From: Furcasterigmium furcatum | Taxonomy: Eukaryota; Ascomycota; Sordariomycetes; Glomerellales; Plectosphaerellaceae | Reading direction: 5' to 3' | Length of the DNA stretch: 64,000 nucleotides | NCBI GenBank assembly: GCA_001599815.1 | Contig: BCIA01000005.1 | Coordinates: 3,852,472-3,916,471, forward strand | Shown here: positions 34,512 through 44,340 of the stretch, in pieces | Position numbering within the stretch: position 1 is the stretch's first letter | How the letters are laid out: each line of letters begins with the position of its first letter | Position numbers and translations under genes: made by a program | The notes under the pieces: model-generated | The model's database searches: none | Told to the model about the DNA's origin: nothing | What the model saw: the letters and a program-made list of their open reading frames with translations, nothing else

Positions 34512-36500
34512 TCAACTCCTTAGAGTCTCGTCGATGATCCGTGCAGCCTCCAGGAGTTCCTCGTCCCGATGCCGCTTTCCAACCAATTGTATCGACACGG
34601 GAATACCGTCAAAGAGCTCGGCGTCGTCTATTCGAGTGTGGAATTTCATGTTAGTTGCTTCGTGTTCTGCGAATATTCGAGGCAAAGACTCACAAGCCTT
34701 CCACTCCCTAGCCTCAAGGTCGGACCTCGGTTGATAGCCTTCATCAGGAATATCCCGCGCCTTGTTTGTGACTACACCGCTGGGAAACGTCACGGCCGGC
34801 TGATCCAATATGTTCCAGATGGACGTGTAGTGCCAGTACTTGGGCTCCCCCTGGAGGACACCAGCACCAACGTATGCAGGACAGAGAAGCACATCGACGC
34901 CGCGGGCCTTCATCAGGGCATGGTACTCTCGCCTGTACTTCTCGCGCTCAAAGTTCAGCCCCCAGTTTTCTTGGATGGTCAAGGGCGTGCTGCGCGAGAA
35001 GCTCAGGGCATGCTTCGTCAGGGGCAGCATCGGCTCCCCTGAAGCCGCGAGAGCTCCACGAAGGCGTTCCCCTCCGTCGGCAAAATACAGTTGGTTCTGT
35101 CCATAAATCAGTCTCCTTCTTATTGTCTCAGGCTTTTCTTCCAAGCTGCACGTACCACGATGTCCCATCCACGAGCGTGGTCGAATGCCTCGAATGTCAC
35201 GGTCTTGATACCAGCTGCAGCGAGCCGTTGTTGCGCATCCTCCAAGGCGCGCTGGACGGGAGGGTGAGGCCGGACGATTCTACCAGCGTGTCATTAGATC
35301 GGTTCTGGGGGTAAGGTGGCGGATGGAAACCAACCCGTCATCAAAGATGATACCAACAGTGATGTCCTGCTTTGACACAGATACATCTCTCCAGACCAGG
35401 GGCACCAGAGACGTCTCGGTTTCCCATGGTTCCTGGCCCAGGACGGTCTTCTCGAACTGCACCAAGTCGTCCACGCTCCGGGATAGGGGACCAACACAAC
35501 CCCGGATGGATTCCTGCCCGCCGATCAAGCCAACGAGACCCAGCGCAGGGTTTCGCAACGCCGTGGGCTTGAACCCGTAGGCGTTGCAGAAAGAGGCGGG
35601 GATTCTGACGGAACCACCAATGTCCGTCCCAACGCCGAGGATCGAGCAGCCTGAGCCGAGGGCCGCGCCTTCGCCCCCGGATGACCCGCCCGGCGACAAC
35701 TTCGGGTTTAGGGGGTTGAGGGTCATGCCCGTGATGTTGCTGTTGCAGTCGAGGTGCTGGAGTTCTGGTCAGCGAGCCCCGTCTCCCACGGCCGGGTACG
35801 GCGAACTCACCATCATCGACTGGGGCTGGTTCGTTCGAACATGGATAATGGCGCCCGCATTCTTGAGCAGCTTGACTATATGGGCATCTTCTGAAGCCAC
35901 GTTGGAGATCTTTGAGACGAAGCTGGCGTGGCATATTCTGCCGCCGATGGCAATGTGTTCCTGCTTGAGAGTCAGATCACAACCGATCGTTCTTGCAGCC
36001 CGGTTTTCCTCACTTTGACGGAAATGGGAACTCCATGCAGTGGCCCAATTAATGTCTTGGTCTCACAGAAGTGTCGATCCAGAGCCCGCGCGGTGTCCAA
36101 GGCCGACTCGGCTAGGAACTCGGTTGCAAAGTTGAGCTGTGTCCCGGTTAGTTGCCAGCACTCAACTCTCGTTGTCAACACACAACCTGGGCTCATGACT
36201 TGCCAGCTGATTTGCTACCGTCGAACGCTTCATGAACGCAGTCGCCACGGCCTCGGCAGTCCATGCGCCCGATTGGTATCTCTCGAGCAGGCCCCTGACA
36301 TCTTGTCGAGTCATCTCCAGCTCCTCGGCCGTCAGGTTGGCGGATGAATCCAGGAACTCGACCGCGTTGACCACGCCATCGGGAGCCAGGGAGGAAACAT
36401 CCACTTCCCATTGCTTTGGGATGGAGTCGCGGAGGATTTTGCGGCTGATCTCGGCCGTGGCCTCCCATGAGGATTGGGTGTTGCTGCGTAAAGATCCCAT
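34512..36500 (-). CDS. Amidase (amidase-signature family, acetamidase-like)
   Basis: Seven exons (36500-36204, 36136-36014, 35960-35811, 35756-35335, 35279-35156, 35096-34694, 34627-34512) give 544 aa. The Ser-cisSer-Lys catalytic set is visible: Lys in GVPISVK (spliced to EHIAIGG), the cis-Ser in SPGGSSGGEGA, and the nucleophile Ser in GTDIGGSVRIP. It hydrolyses amides to a carboxylic acid plus ammonia or amine; fungal relatives include AmdS. Intron 1 has a GC-AG border (CTG|GCAAGT). The acceptor of intron 2 could also sit 3 nt upstream, adding one Gln. It lies tail-to-tail with the Zn2Cys6 gene (81 bp apart) and divergent from the MFS transporter. Confidence 0.92.
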
Positions 36501-37194
36501 GTTGAACGAGTTGCGAGATCAGTGAGCCCTGTGTTCAAACCGGTTCATGACACACGCGCCATCACATGTTCTCGCTACGATCTTTTGACTTTTATCGAAC
36601 CAAGACAGACGCCCAAGTGAGCCGCCCCGGAACTATGACTGAGGCCCTATAATTCCCGGCGTGTCGACACAAGTTCCCTTATCACGCACGACAAGGACCA
36701 TGTTAGCGCCGGCGTCTAGAGCGTTAGCATCGCGGGAGATAACCCCAGACGCTCACTTACACGCTGCTAGCAGACGGGTTCGGTTGATAACAAATTCGTC
36801 TTATCAATAGATTTGGATTGGATCATGCTGCGACTCGCGACCCTCAGCTCGACGGCCGCCATGGGAGCAACCCCTGCCCGCTTCCCGGCAACATGGATCT
36901 CTCTCGATGGAAGCGTATCCGGGGGCCCCGCAACCTTGGTCTCGTCTGGATGCGACATGTCTGCGGCCTGGGTTCTTCAGACTGCCTGAAGATAACCAAG
37001 AGATAGACAACCACGAAGACCATGGTGGCCACAGGGTGGCATGAGCTGGAGGGACAACTCCCACGACCATAAAACCCCTGAGGCATCCTGGTGAGAGTGA
37101 GAGAGAGAGAGAGACAGACAGAAGATCGACGAGAAGAGCCATCAGCTCCTATACACAAGTACTTTCGCCGACTCTTCAGCTTTAGCCCATCACC
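36501..37194. promoter_or_regulatory. Divergent promoter of the amidase and MFS transporter
   Basis: This 694 bp lies between divergent starts. It has AGACGCC at 36608-36614, GGCGTCTAGA at 36711-36720 and a near match AGACGCT at 36747-36753. The ordered block TAGCATC..GCGGGAGAT..AGACGCT..TACACGC at 36725-36764 parallels 32205-32247 in the reductase/regulator promoter. A (GA)n-type stretch (GTGAGAGTGAGAGAGAGAGA) at about 37090-37115 lies near the MFS start. Confidence 0.68.
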
Positions 37195-39373
37195 ATGGCT
37201 GCCGACGACATCATGGCTGTGCCAACTCCTGGTACCATCCGGCTCATCGACGCCGATGGCACCGTCCGGTCGAGACACGCCAAAGACTCGGAGGGCAAGG
37301 ACATCATCCTGATCCCGAGGCCTTCGTCCGACCCTGAGGATCCCCTCAACTGGAGTTATCGACGCAAGTTGCTGTCCACTTCCTGTGTCGTTATGTAAGT
37401 CACCGGCTGGCCAATTCAGGGGACAGCAGCACACTGACCGCGATATCTTCATGGTTCAGGTACACCATCATGATCGTTCTGCCCTCCACCACCGTCTACT
37501 CAGTCACTCGGCCCATCTCGGCAGCGACCGATCTCCAGATCAGTGATTTGCTCACCGGCCTCGGTGTCATGGTACGTTGAAACCGAGGTTTCTCACGCGA
37601 TGCGAAGACTAACTCCCGTACAAAGTTCCTGTTCGCTGGCTGGGGCTGTATTCCATGGTATGTTTCCCGTCTACACGGCCCTTTCCGTACTGCAGACCCT
37701 GACCAGAGCTGCTTCAGGCAAGCCGTAGCACTTCAGTACGGCAAGCGGCCCATCTACCTGGCCTCCATGGCTGGCACTGTGGTATGTCACGAAAAGGGGG
37801 ACGAGTGACCGTACAAGACGGAATTTGCTCTCATGGGTCCCCTTTACCTTGAGAACCCTTCTAACACCCCTTTTCTCGGCAGGTCATCATGGCTCTTGCT
37901 CCCCGTTGCACTACTTGGGGTCCGTACCTAGCGAACAAGATCCTGCACGGTATTTTCACAGCTCCGGTCGAATCTCTGTGCGAAATAACCATCACGGACG
38001 TTGTAAGAAGCATCATTCCCCTTGGTCTGCATCGAGCATGGTACTAAGACAAGTGAGTGGTTCGTCCACGAGCGCCCGCGATATCTCTCCATGTACGGAT
38101 TCGCCCTCGCGTTTGCCGGCAAGCTCGCTCCAACGCTCGCCGGGTTCATCAACTACGGGCAGGGCTGGGAATGGACCCTGGTAAGCTACACATCTCCGTG
38201 GACACTGATCTGGGCGTATGCTGATGCAAAACCCGCAGTACTGGTCCGCAATCTGGGCCGCCATCTCGCTCGTGTACTGCTTTTTCCTCATGGAAGAGAC
38301 CAACTACGACAGACCCGCGCAGTCCGCCGAGCTGGGTGTCGAGGAGAACTCGGCCAAGCTGGCCGACGGGCCTCCTCACAGTGACGGCGAGGCCCGGGAG
38401 AAACAGGCAGCCCCTGATGCGAAGGGCACCGGAGCCAGCGATGCCAGCGAGGCCAGAGACGTCGAGGTTGGCCAGGTCTACAAGAAGAAGTCATACTGGC
38501 AGAAGCTCAGTCTCTGGCCGGAGTCGAGGCCCAACCGCCTGCTGCCCGTCATGTGGGGGCCGATTCGCTTCTTCAGCTACCCAGTTGTCATCTACGCCGG
38601 TCTCATGTACGGCGCCAACGGGCTGACCTGGTCGAGCATCCTGAACGCGACTGCTGGAACGCTGTACCCGGAGAAATACGGCTTCTCGACCGCCGGGATT
38701 GCCCTGGCGTACCTTGGAGGCACGGTCGGTGTTGTTGTCGGGTAAGTCGAAGCCACCTGAGCCCGGGAAAAGGAGGCGGTGACTGACACTGGCCCTCCCA
38801 CAGCGCCCTGTACTGCGGGAAAATGGGTGAGATCCTCGTGGTTCGGCTCGCCCGCCGCAACAACGGCATCTCGGAGCCCGAACACATCTTGTGGATCTTC
38901 ATGGCGTCCCTAATCCTCGTGCCCTTCTCCCTGATCCTCTGGGGCCTCGGCGGCGTGTACAACATCCACTGGTTCGGCATGGTCTTTGCGCAGTTCACGC
39001 TGTCCATCTCGAACGCTATCGCCTGCCCGATGGCCCTTGCCTACGCTATCAGCGCGTACCCCGATCTGAGCGGGGAGCTGGTGACGACGACGGTCATCAT
39101 CAGGAACACGATGAGCTTTGCCATCAACTACGGGTATGTTTCAGCCAGGGAGTTGAGTAGTCGAGCGATGCGTAGCTGACTTTGGGCAGGATCACGCCTT
39201 GGATCAAGGCCCAGGGATTCCGGGACACGTTCATGACTGCTGCGGCGATTGGCTTCGTCTGGAACTCGTCCATGTTCTTCATGATGTGGTATGGCAAGAG
39301 GCTGCGCCAGTCGAGCGCGAAGAGGTACTGGGCTGCTGTTGAGAAGGCTCGTGAGCAGGGCATGGGCCACTAG
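37195..39373 (+). CDS. MFS transporter (DHA1/HOL1-like)
   Basis: Nine exons (37195-37394, 37460-37571, 37626-37657, 37718-37781, 37883-38002, 38049-38180, 38239-38741, 38804-39133, 39190-39373) give 558 aa. The cytosolic N-terminus ends with DPEDPLNW, a hallmark of fungal DHA1 transporters. About 12 membrane helices follow, for example TIMIVLPSTTVYSV, GVMFLFAGWGCIPW and NYGQGWEWTL. A long acidic and basic central loop (about residues 240-315) is typical. The HOL1/polyamine-drug antiporter group imports or exports cations and polyamines (family knowledge). Next to an amidase and an amine oxidase, uptake of amides or amines is plausible but not shown. All splices keep phase. Confidence 0.92.
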
Positions 39374-40225
39374 GTTTGAGAGTGTTCAGTCTCTGTGAAC
39401 ACCCCTGGTAGTATTCGGTCTGTCTCAAGTGTAGTACATGGGTGGTTTGGGAGGGCATTTGGAAGAGGCAAGCTTGTCTGCGGTCAGATGGAGGGCTTGG
39501 TTCACACCTAAACTCAACGACAGCCTGCACAATGTCAGTCACCTTAGATTGAGCCTCAGATAATTGAGATGACCTCTCTCGGAATTTCAGAAACTTGAGA
39601 TAGCGTCATGTTGACCTGGAGGTAGCCTGATCAGCCCTCTGTGATGTCTGCCACGGAGTTCCATCTGATGCTGGAAGCATCCGTTGGATGACTTTGACGA
39701 GAACCGCGTCAACGCCATGCAGCACCGCCTTGTGATGCACAGGCATTGGCCTCTGAGAAGCTCCGAGACTCGTCATCTGACTGAGTGAGTCGAATATGAC
39801 TGCAAGTCGGCGGCCGGAGGAGGCCTAGTTCAGGTTCTCGGCGACGCTCCGCCGGCTGTTCACGTTGTTAGGAGGTCAACAGAGTGGTCTGATACCGGGA
39901 ATGCCCGCCGAGCCACCCAGTCTAATAACACGGTACCCACACCTTGCGGGGAGCGCGGCAGCTGTCAAAGTACCGCCCTATGACAGGGGCCCAAGCTCCT
40001 TCCCCGTCAGCCGACCCCTGTCCAGAGCAGCCAGTCTCCATTTAAGCAACCAGCCGTGACCTCATCGCCCTCTGCCTGCCACCACCTCTGCCACACACTT
40101 CCCCATTCCCTCCAACCAAAGAGAACCTGACCTTCTCCAACCAAGCACATACAACCATCTCAATTGCCCTCATATCACCTCCTCCTATCCTTCCCCTCAG
40201 ATCACCTCGACTTCACATCACCACA
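39374..40225. other. Intergenic spacer with dispersed repeat copy B
   Basis: This 0.85 kb lies between the MFS stop and the ATPase-inhibitor start. Apart from the repeat at 39543-39625 and a CT-rich leader (about 40080-40225) just before the next start, nothing is recognised. It marks the right edge of the metabolic cluster. Confidence 0.5.
39543..39625 (-). repeat. Dispersed repeat, copy B (inverted relative to copy A)
   Basis: The sequence includes GAGCCTCAGATAATTGAGAT and TTGACCTGGAGGTAG and is the reverse complement of 3716-3799 with few differences, several of them C/T changes. Flanks are unrelated. Confidence 0.85.
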
Positions 40226-40829
40226 ATGCTCCGCACCGCCGTTACCAGGGCCACTGCCACCCGCCCCATCGCTCTCGCATCCCGAGCTGCTTTCACCACC
40301 ACCACCCGCGTCATGTCCGCCGGCGACACTGGTGCTCCCCCTAAGATGGGCGGTCCCGGGTACGTCCAGCTCCCGCCAGCTTGAACAGCTGGCAGCTCCC
40401 CCGGCAGAGGAACTTCGCCACACGCCCTTCTCCAGCCAGACCCGGCGTGTCCGAAGCTGCCGCCGCCCATCCGCATGCAATGGAGGAACTCGAGGCTGAC
40501 CATCCCCCTCTCTCTAGCGACGCCTTCCAGAAGCGCGAAAAGGCCTCTGAGGACTACGCCATCCGCCAGCGCGAGAAGGAGAAGCTTCTGGAGATGAAGA
40601 AGAAGATCGCCGAGCAGCAGGCCCATCTGCAGCAGCTCTCCGACCACATGTTCGTCTCCAAACCCTCCTGATCACTTCGTCCGCTGCCCCTCGTCCTTGC
40701 TGCTTGCTGCCCTCCCCCCTCATTTTGCTCCAGAAACCCTCGCGTACCTGGTGGTATCACTTGCTAACGGCGGCTCTCACCCGTAACAGCGACGACATCA
40801 CCAAGAACCAGGGCGGCGAGCACAACTAA
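40226..40829 (+). CDS. INH1: Mitochondrial ATP synthase inhibitor protein (IF1/INH1)
   Basis: Three exons (40226-40359, 40518-40649, 40790-40829) give 101 aa, in the usual size range. The N-terminus MLRTAVTRATATRP is a basic mitochondrial presequence. The core inhibitory segment is GDAFQKREKASEDYAIRQRE, formed across intron 1, followed by a long coiled coil (KEKLLEMKKKIAEQQAHLQQL). IF1 binds the F1 catalytic head and blocks ATP hydrolysis when the proton gradient collapses. The short last exon gives the C-terminus ITKNQGGEHN. The second donor (GTTCGT) is weaker than consensus but keeps the frame. Confidence 0.92.
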
Positions 40830-41187
40830 ACCCCACAAAGTGCCGTCCACTCGTTCGTGTCAGAATGAAACGGCGTTTCCCGGAATAAGTAGCAGGCAAA
40901 GGAATGGATATCTGCACGCGTCAATCGGAACTATTTCCACGGGCAACGGATCGGGAATCACGCCCAGCAAACAGGCTGCTGCGTGCCGGGTTCCCGGTTT
41001 CTGGTATCACCAACATTCTCGGCTATTGTACATGTACAATTGATGAATTGCGAAAAAAGACAGCAAAAGCCTCTAAAACAGTCCAAGTCCGAGCCACTTT
41101 CCCGTGATGCCTGCGCAGCCAATCTTGTCCTGGCGGCGCCCCTGTGTTGTTGTTGTATCCTGCCTTCGTGCTTTGCCCCCCGAGTCC
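40830..41187. other. Convergent spacer between INH1 and NSP1
   Basis: 358 bp of presumed 3' UTRs between two converging genes. No feature was seen beyond a short palindrome GTACATGTAC near 41028-41037. Confidence 0.4.
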
Positions 41188-43392
41188 TCAACGCCGGCCC
41201 GTGTAGGATCTGTAGAAACTCTCAGCGGCGTCCGTCTCGGACGAGCCGTAGTGGCTGCCGAGGTTATTGTTCGTCTTCTGCGCCGCGGAGACCTTGGCCT
41301 GGAGCGACGCGGCGTTCTGGTCGATCCATTGCAGCTGCGAGAGGTGTCCATTGAGGACACGCACGATCTGGCTCAGCTGGCACGCAGTTAGCAACAAGTC
41401 ACACACCGGTAATGTCAGGAATGGAAAACGTACAGGGTCCTCGGGCTTGGCGCCCTTGCTCAGCGTACCCGAGATCTCATTGATCTCCTTGACCATCTTG
41501 GACAGGTCGCGGCTCTTCTCGTCGAGGTGCTGCGTCAGCTTCTCGGCGAGCTTGTACGTCCGCTCGCGCTCCTGGTCCGGTCCGGCGAGTGTCTCGCCCT
41601 GGCCCATTTGCCTGGAGAACATATCCTTGACCTCGCCCTCGTACTTGTTCAGCCACTCATCCAGCTCGTCCTGCTGGCTCTCCACCGCCTGCAGCTGGCG
41701 CTCGATCTCGTTGCTCGCCTTCTCGGCCTCGAACGTGTCGAGGTACAGCTTCTGGATCTTCTCGCCGTTGTTGACAAGCGTGAAGTCCCAGTCCGACACC
41801 TCCTTGGCGTAGCCCTTGAACTCCTTCTGATACTTGGTCAGCTCGGATGCCCATCGCGTAATGATGTCGTCCATGGATCGGTTCTTGAGGCGCGCCAGCT
41901 GGGAGGTGGGACCGGTCGTCGAGGCGCCCAGGTTGCTGGCCGGGTTTGCGGGCTGGGAGGCGGCGCCGAGGCCGGCGGCAGGGGCTGCCCCTGCATTCGC
42001 CGTAGCACCAAACGCCGGGGCCGCCGTTGTTGTGGTGGTTGTGCTGGACGTCGAGGCGGGTTGGGATGTGGTGGTGGTGGTGGTGGAGGCGGCGCCACCG
42101 AAGAGGCCACCGCTCGCGGGCTTAGCTTGGGCGGACGCGGCGTCCTTGTTTCCGAACAGCGATGATGCAGCAGGAGTGCTGGAAGCGGGTGCTGCCGAGG
42201 AGGCTGGTGCGCTGGGCTTGTTGCCGAAGAGGCCACCGGTAGCAGGAGCAGCGGTGGAAGCGGGAGCGGTCGAGGTCGTGGTGGCGGCGGCGCCGAACAA
42301 ACTGGCGCCCGTAGAAGCCGCCGGTGCGGATGTAGTCGGTGTAGAGGCTGCAGCAGGCTTGTTGCCAAAGAGGCCACCGGAGCTGGCAGGCGCCGCAGCG
42401 GGCTGTGAAGACGTGGTCGATGTCTGTTGCTGGGCGGCGCCAAACAGACCACCGCTAGAGCTGGGCTGTGATGTCGATGCAGTGTTGCCGAAGAGACCTC
42501 CTGCTTTGGGGGTAGCTGCAGGCACTTGCGCTGTGCCTGCGAAAAGTCCTGTGCCAGAGGCAGCAGGCTGGCTAGTCGATGGCGCTTGAGTCGTTGCCTG
42601 GTTGTTGGCGCCAAAAAGACCTCCCGTAGCAGGCTTAGAGGCATCCGCGGGAGGTGCGCCGGCAGGAGTTGTGGACGGCTGGGCAAAGAGACCCTTCGCG
42701 GCGGGAGTTGCTTGGGCGCCGAGAGTGGTAGAGCTCTGGGGAGGCTTGAGGCCGGCGCCGCCGAAGAGGCCACCAGTTGCGGGAGCAGCGGTGGTGGTCG
42801 GGGTCGTTACGGCCGGAGACTGGCTTGTCTGTTGCGCGCCGAAGAGTCCTCCAGGAGTTGGAGTGCTTCCGCCACCAAAGAGGGCACCGGCTAGCTTTGC
42901 TGTGTTGGCGTCGGTGGAAGGGGTAGTGCTGTTGCCGCCTGCGCCGAACAGGGAGGGAGTTGCGGACGGAGCAGCAGCGCCACCGCCAAAGAGTCCTCCT
43001 GCAGCCGGAGCAGATGTCGCTGGAGTAGAGGCAGCAGGCTTTCCAAACAAACCACCCGTAGAGGTGGGCGTGCTAGAGCCCGACCCGGCAGGTTTGGCGC
43101 CAAAGAGACCACCAGCTGGGGTTGTAGATGCTCCCGAGCCGAAGAGGCCGCCAGGCTTTGGTGTGTTGCTGGCGGCGCCACCGAAGAGACCGCCGCCGCC
43201 CGCGGTAGGCGTGCTTGTTCCCGAGCCAGTGCCCGCGTTGTTGTTTGATGCGCCGCCTGCATTGCCGAAGGAGAAGCTGGGGGCTCCCGAGGCAGCTCCT
43301 CCAAACAGTCCGCCAGAAGCAGGTGCTGACGTCGTGGGCGCCTGCCCGCTTGAGGCAGCGCTGGAGGCGGTGTTTCCGAAGCTGAAAGACAT
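41188..43392 (-). CDS. NSP1: FG nucleoporin Nsp1
   Basis: Two exons (43392-41434, 41376-41188) give 715 aa. Roughly residues 1-490 form an FG domain with many GGLFG repeats separated by Ser/Thr/Ala/Pro spacers. The C-terminal part (about 500-715) is the Nsp1 coiled-coil region: RWASELTKYQKEFKGYA, the LYLDTFEAEKASNEIERQL heptads, and the closing YRSYTGRR. Nsp1 anchors in the central-channel complex with Nup49/Nup57-type partners and forms the permeability barrier (family knowledge). The 57-nt intron is a multiple of three with no stop, so an unspliced message would code for a 734-aa form. The splice joins KPEDP to LSQIVRVLNGH, as expected. Confidence 0.94.
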   Translation of the reverse strand: MSFSFGNTASSAASSGQAPTTSAPASGGLFGGAASGAPSFSFGNAGGASNNNAGTGSGTSTPTAGGGGLFGGAASNTPKPGGLFGSGASTTPAGGLFGAKPAGSGSSTPTSTGGLFGKPAASTPATSAPAAGGLFGGGAAAPSATPSLFGAGGNSTTPSTDANTAKLAGALFGGGSTPTPGGLFGAQQTSQSPAVTTPTTTAAPATGGLFGGAGLKPPQSSTTLGAQATPAAKGLFAQPSTTPAGAPPADASKPATGGLFGANNQATTQAPSTSQPAASGTGLFAGTAQVPAATPKAGGLFGNTASTSQPSSSGGLFGAAQQQTSTTSSQPAAAPASSGGLFGNKPAAASTPTTSAPAASTGASLFGAAATTTSTAPASTAAPATGGLFGNKPSAPASSAAPASSTPAASSLFGNKDAASAQAKPASGGLFGGAASTTTTTTSQPASTSSTTTTTTAAPAFGATANAGAAPAAGLGAASQPANPASNLGASTTGPTSQLARLKNRSMDDIITRWASELTKYQKEFKGYAKEVSDWDFTLVNNGEKIQKLYLDTFEAEKASNEIERQLQAVESQQDELDEWLNKYEGEVKDMFSRQMGQGETLAGPDQERERTYKLAEKLTQHLDEKSRDLSKMVKEINEISGTLSKGAKPEDPVRFPFLTLPVCDLLLTACQLSQIVRVLNGHLSQLQWIDQNAASLQAKVSAAQKTNNNLGSHYGSSETDAAESFYRSYTGRR

Positions 43393-44340
43393 GGTGACCG
43401 GTCTGGTAGCGATGTCAGGGTCGCGATCGGGTCTATGAAGGGCTGAGGCTCGAGAGGGAGCTCAAGCAGGAGCTCGACGAGATGAGCTCAAGGATTTGCC
43501 GCTCAGGAGTCAATCGCAGTCGTTTTCAGGAAGCAGGTCGCGTTCGGGTAAAAATCGTCAGATCCCAGTTGCGGCCGCAATAATATCAGTGATGCGTGCC
43601 GGGCCGTCGCAAAGCCTGAGCTCGCGTCGATTTCGTAGGTGGTGAGGTTGATGAGGTTGGTGGGAGCTTTTTTTTGGGATGGCTCTCCACACGCGACTGG
43701 TTGGGAGCGCGCTGAGCTTCGAGGCCACGGGCAGGCAGGCTCAGGCAGGAGGCGCCAGCTGCTGGGCGACAAAGGGGAGCGCTCACGAAGGTACGTACCT
43801 CTCCACTCTGCATGGCTCGTGTCACGTGATAAAGCAGAACCGCCCCTGACCGGCACTTGGCGGCGCGGGCCTAGAACGTTTGAATGATGAAAGTTCCCTG
43901 CTTTTCTTGAATCTACATGAGACTAGTTCTGCCGCTTTTACATCAAGAACGAGCTGGCCCAAGGATTCTTGCCATCAGGCTCCCTATAAAACAATCTTCC
44001 ATCTTCCATATCATCGTTTGGAGAACGTGCAAAGGGCAGCAGGCGCGCTAGACCGGATCAGGACGACTCCCCCTTGAGCCTGCCCAGAATACCATATCCA
44101 CTTGAGCTTAGGTCTCCGACCTTGTCTGGGCTGTCGAAGACACAGTGCCTCGACTTCTTCTACGGCCTGTTGGGATTGGCAGCTTGACATGGTTGGAACC
44201 TAACTTAAAGCGCCGGCCAGGTTTTGCTTGCTTATTGTTCTTCATCTCCTCCCCTATCCCCTTCGACCGCAAACCAACGGCGCACCGATCGTCCACGTCC
44301 GACATAGCCGCCCGTCTACATCTAGCAACGACGCAAAGCC
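43393..44340. promoter_or_regulatory. Divergent promoter of NSP1 and the LAA2-like gene
   Basis: 0.95 kb between divergent starts. Only short uninformative frames were seen. No motif could be named. Confidence 0.4.

Noticed and set aside
41527..43438. Long plus-strand frames opposite NSP1
   Set aside because: Low-complexity Ala/Gly/Pro shadows of the FG-repeat coding sequence.
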